From: Pararhodonellum marinum
Lineage (GTDB): Bacteria > Bacteroidota > Bacteroidia > Cytophagales > Cyclobacteriaceae
NCBI RefSeq assembly: GCF_015354735.1
Contig: NZ_JACEFJ010000012.1
Location: 62,001-126,000, forward strand
Direction: 5' to 3'
DNA: 64,000 nt
Shown: in pieces, positions 61,001 through 64,000 of the stretch
How positions within the stretch are numbered: the first letter of the stretch is position 1
Layout: each line of letters starts with the position of its first letter
The notes under the pieces: generated by a model
Database searches by the model: none
What the model saw: only the letters and a program-made list of their open reading frames with translations
Told to the model about the DNA's origin: nothing
Program-made: the position numbers and the translations under genes

Positions 61001-62072
61001 GGATAATCAATTTTACTTGACGGTTAAAAACCAAACCGTTAAAAAATACGATAAGGAAGAAATAAATCAACTTTTTGACAAATTTTACAAACCATACTCC
61101 AAAGCAGAAGGCTTTGGCATAGGACTGCCATTGGTCAAAGATCTGGTAGAAATCAACCAAGGGGAAATTAATCTCATCTTAGAGGATCAAGCGTTTTTTG
61201 AAGTTCAAGTTCGGATTCCGGTTGACAAGTTTGCTTTCAGACCTGAGCAAATCCTAGAAGAAGAACTTGATTTACTCCCGGTCGAAGATGGGATGCCAGC
61301 AGAAATAAAAGAGGACGCACCCCTTGTATTGGTTATTGAAGACAATGATAAGGTGCGTTCATTTATTTTGAATGAATTGCAGCCATACTACAAAATTTTA
61401 GAAGCCAGCGATGGAAAAGAAGGATTATTCATCGCCATGAAAAAAATCCCGGACCTAATCCTATCAGATGTCATGATGCCAGAAATGGATGGTATTGAAC
61501 TTTGCCAAAAATTAAAAAACGATGAAAAGACTTCTCATATCCCCATCATTTTACTTTCCGCTAAATCTGACGAGGAAAATATTCTAAAAGGTTTAGAGGT
61601 GGGTGCAGATGACTACATGCTTAAACCTTTTGGTATCAAACAACTTTTAGTTAGAATCCAAAAACTAATTGAATTGCGAAAGAATTTAAGGATTAGGTAC
61701 TCCGCCAAAGCCAGGATTACTCCCAATGAAATAGCCATAACATCCACTGATGAAAAGTTTCTGAATAAAATCCAAAGCATAGTAGATGATGATTTGGGTG
61801 ACACAACTTTCACTGTGGATCAATTCTGTAAAAAACTGGGCATGAGCAGAATGCAGCTTCATAGGAAATTAACCGCACTTACCGGGCTTTCAACCTCTGC
61901 TTTTATAAGGGATCAAAGGTTAAGATTAGCCATTCAAAGACTCGAAAAATCAGGAGAATCCATATCGGAAATAGCTTATGCGGTAGGGTTCAGTTCCCCT
62001 TCCTATTTTATCAAATGCTTCAAAGAAACCTATCACATGACCCCAAGCGAGTACTTGGAAAAAGAAAAGTAG
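58083..62072 (+). CDS. Hybrid two-component system regulator (one-protein kinase and AraC-type regulator)
   Basis: 1329 residues, GTG start (an in-frame stop lies five codons upstream). Signal peptide; a two-component-regulator propeller region (about 40-700, repeated GNIWIGT/GLSIL-type blades); a Y_Y_Y domain (about 710-785); one membrane span (about 785-808); HisKA with His840 in SHEFRTP; HATPase with NLIQNALKHG; receiver with Asp1129 in SDVMMPEMDG; and a C-terminal AraC helix-turn-helix (LHRKLTALTGLSTSAFI; GFSSPSYFIKCFKE). Such proteins usually sense a glycan oligomer and switch on a polysaccharide utilisation locus; no susC/susD pair is in this window. A leader inverted repeat precedes it. 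Confidence 0.95.
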   Translation: MVNKSSLVNFPLFLFLIFLGNPTIVFPQAELSFRQLSVNEGLSQNSAVSVSQDRDGYLWIATQEGLNRYDGREILFYDKKFADITQESHLQLGKVYADSQNRIWIIPDSSVPELFHPEERVFYPVEGIKAASCIFEDIQGNIWIGTFSGQLFKWNEAIRSIEMSWTDPSKEIMDIGLYDEDHLLLTFKDGIAIWQVHTQLITFLELPQINNIHFSCSQRDSNGNIWVGTLNAGLWILEKGNHIPVPIPKVFKEKENRTEIKMVLDIVEDSKGNIWVATYGNGLEKYNLNEKSFDNFTYSKQNPRSLHYNDVLCVYEDYTGTLWFGTDGGGLSFHDKFLEKFNFFLNQQVPENINIDVVRAIFVDENENIWIGTSGKGLTFYDSKTQTWKTYTETKDNQNHIASNRVMSLWGDGNGKIWIGYQEEGLSILDLNTGIFNHYNGQSPVKLQANTIWKIYEDESGNRWLATRNDGLIQFDPQKGIIRHFLHDPNDPTSIPGNNIRTLEKGSNGELWIGTENQGIARLDIESGSFQSFKHEEGNKKTISSNNIKSLYFDGKSTLWIGTNGHGVNVLDVNTVESFRISTQEGLANDVIYGILPDDSGNLWLSSNKGITKITLQAMKSPSYAITNYTNYDGLATEFNTGAYFKDHDGSLYFGSIEGFYWFNPDDILLNETPPKTVVTGLFVFDKSVEISEEIFFKHHENTLTINIASLVFSSPSKNEFLYKLENHDANWIHSGNNNQARYTNLSPGTYKFLAKSSNYDGIWSDEPVSLSFTILPPWYLSWWAKLGYATCITLALIWIYKYLKWRWQVNFMLKMKEDETKRLVEIDKFKTNLFTNISHEFRTPLTLISGPIERLISQSDNPIFKSQLNLIKQNSQRLLHLVDQLLEVSKIKSGKHELKIQKGNLGLLLQSIVANFFYFAAEKNMRLNTDIPLMTEVWFDADKIEKIVSNLIQNALKHGKIGSEVLLTGQIMDNQFYLTVKNQTVKKYDKEEINQLFDKFYKPYSKAEGFGIGLPLVKDLVEINQGEINLILEDQAFFEVQVRIPVDKFAFRPEQILEEELDLLPVEDGMPAEIKEDAPLVLVIEDNDKVRSFILNELQPYYKILEASDGKEGLFIAMKKIPDLILSDVMMPEMDGIELCQKLKNDEKTSHIPIILLSAKSDEENILKGLEVGADDYMLKPFGIKQLLVRIQKLIELRKNLRIRYSAKARITPNEIAITSTDEKFLNKIQSIVDDDLGDTTFTVDQFCKKLGMSRMQLHRKLTALTGLSTSAFIRDQRLRLAIQRLEKSGESISEIAYAVGFSSPSYFIKCFKETYHMTPSEYLEKEK

Positions 62073-62265
62073 ATCCTTTCAGAAAAATTAAATGCTTATT
62101 CGAGCAAATTTTTTGGTTCCCCATAAAAAATGGAGTAATCCTTTCACCTTCCAAGAAAATGGGTTTTAAGAAAAAATATTCAGAATAAAAGTTAATTTTA
62201 GGCTAAACTATTGACCTATCTTTTGGTTCTCGTTTTTCTAAGTCCAAAATAAAGTCCCTTGTACC

Positions 62266-63357
62266 ATGGTATTAAAAATCAAATTGCTGATTGTTTTTTT
62301 GATATTGAGTTTCACGGCATTTTCTCAAGGTTTGAAACCCGGTTTTGACAAGGAAGAGTATCTGGAAGCCCTGAAAATCTCGGCCATAACAAGCAAAGAC
62401 AGTAGTTATTTTGAGAAAATCGAGGCTCCCAGTAAATTCCAAATGATTTACCAATCTGAAATCATGGGATTGGACAACTTCTGGGATCTATGGCAACATC
62501 AGAGCCAAAACGTAGCTGCCATCAGCATCAGAGGCACCACACCAAACCCCATCAGCTGGCTGGAGAATTTCTATGCAGCCATGGTGCCTGCCACCGGAAA
62601 GCTGGACATACAGGAAGGCTTTGCATTTGATTATGCATTGGCCGACAATCCAAGGGCGGCAGTGCACATCGGTTGGTTGGTGGGGACGGCTTTTTTATCC
62701 AGAGACATGCTTCCCAAAATGGATTCGCTTTATCAAAGCGGAACCAAAGAATTTCTGATCATCGGTCATAGTCAAGGAGGTGGAATAGCCTACTTGCTGA
62801 CCGCTCATTTTCGCTCACTTCAGCGACAAGGAAACATACCCCAAGACTTGAAGTTCAAGACCTATTGCAGTGCTGCCCCTAAACCAGGCAACCTGTACTT
62901 TGCCTATGCCTATGAGCACATGGATTATGACGGTTGGGCTTACAATGTGGTCAATGCCAAAGATTGGGTACCTGAGGTACCGATGTCCATCCAAACCACT
63001 GGGGATTTCAACGACATCAATCCTTTTCAGAATGCCAAGGTGATGATCAGTAAACAAAAATTCCCAAAAAACCTTGCCCTCAAAAGAGTCTATAACCAAC
63101 TGGACAAACCTACGCGAAAAGCCCAGAAAAATTATCAAAAATACCTAGGTGAAATGGCCTCAAAAGCTGTTTCCAAAAATATTGAAGGTTTTAACAGTCC
63201 TGAATATTATGGCAGCAACCATTATGTGAGAACGGGAAAAACAATTGTACTGACACCGGATTCGGACTACGAGAAAGCCTTTCCTGATGATGTGGGCCAC
63301 TTATTCCCCCATCACCTGCATCCCGCTTACCTGTTGTTGACTGAAAAATTACCTTAA
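62266..63357 (+). CDS. Secreted lipase-family protein, class 3
   Basis: 363 residues. Signal peptide with hydrophobic core and AFSQG end. The nucleophile elbow is GHSQGGG (Ser169), with IRGTTPNP near 88 as the oxyanion-side strand of class 3 (Mono-/diacylglycerol) lipases and an Asp in NAKDWVPEVP, followed by a C-terminal His in LFPHHLHPAYLL. Expected to be secreted or on the surface, acting on esters. It follows the regulator gene, an unusual partner for a sugar-sensing hybrid kinase. Confidence 0.85.
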   Translation: MVLKIKLLIVFLILSFTAFSQGLKPGFDKEEYLEALKISAITSKDSSYFEKIEAPSKFQMIYQSEIMGLDNFWDLWQHQSQNVAAISIRGTTPNPISWLENFYAAMVPATGKLDIQEGFAFDYALADNPRAAVHIGWLVGTAFLSRDMLPKMDSLYQSGTKEFLIIGHSQGGGIAYLLTAHFRSLQRQGNIPQDLKFKTYCSAAPKPGNLYFAYAYEHMDYDGWAYNVVNAKDWVPEVPMSIQTTGDFNDINPFQNAKVMISKQKFPKNLALKRVYNQLDKPTRKAQKNYQKYLGEMASKAVSKNIEGFNSPEYYGSNHYVRTGKTIVLTPDSDYEKAFPDDVGHLFPHHLHPAYLLLTEKLP

Positions 63358-63821
63358 AATGAATTATTTCCTACTTCAATCGTATACCTAATCTACTTGA
63401 AAACGGGAATTTTGAATTCATTATTTGTAGTGATGTCCATGGCTTGTCATTCGAAAGAGAAGCATCTGGAAGCCAATATTGCACCGGCGCAAGTGGCAGT
63501 CCTTATGGCCTCTGTGAAAGAACTATTTTGGAATCTGACCATGGATGAGGAGGATTCAAATCCATGGTAGAAGGTTTTGAGTCATTTGGGGTACCTGGTA
63601 GGGAAAAAGTACAAACAGAAGGTCCAACTATCCATCAGGGTGAAAATGGGATTGATGGCCTTGTGGCAAAGATTTTAACACAAACATGAATCCATGCAAT
63701 GTCTGAAAATGCTTCGGACTATACGGTATCGGTATCTATAAAAAGAGATGCCGATGTATCCATCACAGATTTTGAAGGATGTGGTGCTTACCCTTCCCCA
63801 ACAAATCCTTACATTTAAATT
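63358..63821 (+). other. Region of short coding remnants
   Basis: 464 bp without a supported full gene. A TTG-initiated frame at 63397-63570 starts with a lipoprotein-like MSMACH segment and ends after DEEDSNPW; a 39-codon frame at 63699-63818 reads SENASDYTVSVSIKRDADV and DFEGCGAY, like the end of a small exported protein with a GCG-Y motif. Both look like eroded pieces of lipoprotein genes of the type that follows. Confidence 0.45.
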
Positions 63822-64000
63822 ATGAAACCTACACTCATTTTATCATGCGTATTTCTTCTTGTATTGATTGCCTGCAATTCCAAAAACGGGGAGACGGTCG
63901 AATCCTTCACTGAGGAAGAGTCAACTGTCAACGAACCCCTCACCTGTTACCACCATGGTGACAAGGGCAATAGGGTATTGCTCAAGTTTTCCATCGCCGA
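63822..64000 (+). CDS. Lipoprotein, partial (cut by window end)
   Basis: 59 codons are visible. The signal LLVLIAC (Cys18) is a lipobox; the mature start is Glu/Ser/Thr-rich, then LTCYHHGDKGNRVLLKFSI. This matches the opening of a Bacteroidota family of about 150-200-residue lipoproteins with a C-Y-x-x-x-x-D-K-G-N pattern. The function is unknown. The end of the gene lies beyond the window. Confidence 0.65.
   Translation, partial: MKPTLILSCVFLLVLIACNSKNGETVESFTEEESTVNEPLTCYHHGDKGNRVLLKFSIA

Noticed and set aside
58083-63357. Polysaccharide utilisation locus
   Set aside because: Hybrid regulator present, but no susC/susD pair, glycoside hydrolase or sulfatase in the window.

Overview
The window reads as a chromosomal segment of a member of the Bacteroidota, order Cytophagales, most likely a marine or soil Cyclobacteriaceae-type organism. 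Supporting signs are the -33 TTTG / -7 TAnnTTTG promoter style, the very weak Shine-Dalgarno sequences, many lipoprotein signals, a bacillithiol transferase (YfiT/BstA), LytS/LytR-type regulators, a one-protein hybrid two-component regulator, Rhs fragments, and family-typical gene neighbourhoods such as parA-parB-DUF5683-dapB-lepB. The genus is inference. No tRNA, rRNA, CRISPR array or intact insertion sequence was seen.

Layout. 0-7 kb: ftsE, an S41 tail-specific protease lipoprotein, small enzymes, a secreted alpha/beta hydrolase, a LytS/LytR two-component pair and a flavodoxin. 7-12 kb: a TPR protein, the CCA-adding enzyme translationally coupled to a strongly diverged Sua5/YrdC-like protein, a hotdog-fold protein, and pyrG, whose start codon lies in the 3' arm of a perfect leader inverted repeat. 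12-19 kb: yidC, then the operon metallo-hydrolase-parA-parB-DUF5683-dapB-lepB. 19-24 kb: ung, apaG, two methyltransferases, a membrane-anchored coiled-coil protein, and rpsF-rpsR-rplI behind a consensus promoter. 24-31 kb: hemolysin III, GSCFA protein, a YyaL-type thioredoxin-fold protein, priA (TTG start) and a DinB-fold bacillithiol transferase. 31-36.6 kb: a leftward operon for a 2-oxoacid:ferredoxin oxidoreductase with its own FAD/Fe-S partner.

36.6-41.8 kb is the accessory part: an AT-rich island of displaced Rhs C-terminal ends with no full-length Rhs gene. It holds a bare Rhs core scar, an intact core plus a tip resembling M15 (D-Ala-D-Ala carboxypeptidase) peptidases followed one base later by a small lipoprotein, a second core-plus-tip followed by a small membrane protein, and a frameshifted Rhs tip, with two more orphan lipoproteins. 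It lies between the kor operon and dnaB.

41.8-51.8 kb returns to core genes: dnaB, an Mpl-type ligase, a DnaQ-like exonuclease, an M48 peptidase lipoprotein, an MscS channel, ferritin. 52-58 kb contains an outer-membrane protein, a formylglycine-generating-type enzyme with the Cys pair, the relic C-terminus of a TonB-dependent receptor, a macrolide 2'-phosphotransferase homologue, a GC-rich tandem palindromic repeat and two exported proteins. The right end has a 1330-residue hybrid two-component regulator, a secreted class 3 lipase, gene remnants and a lipoprotein cut by the window edge.
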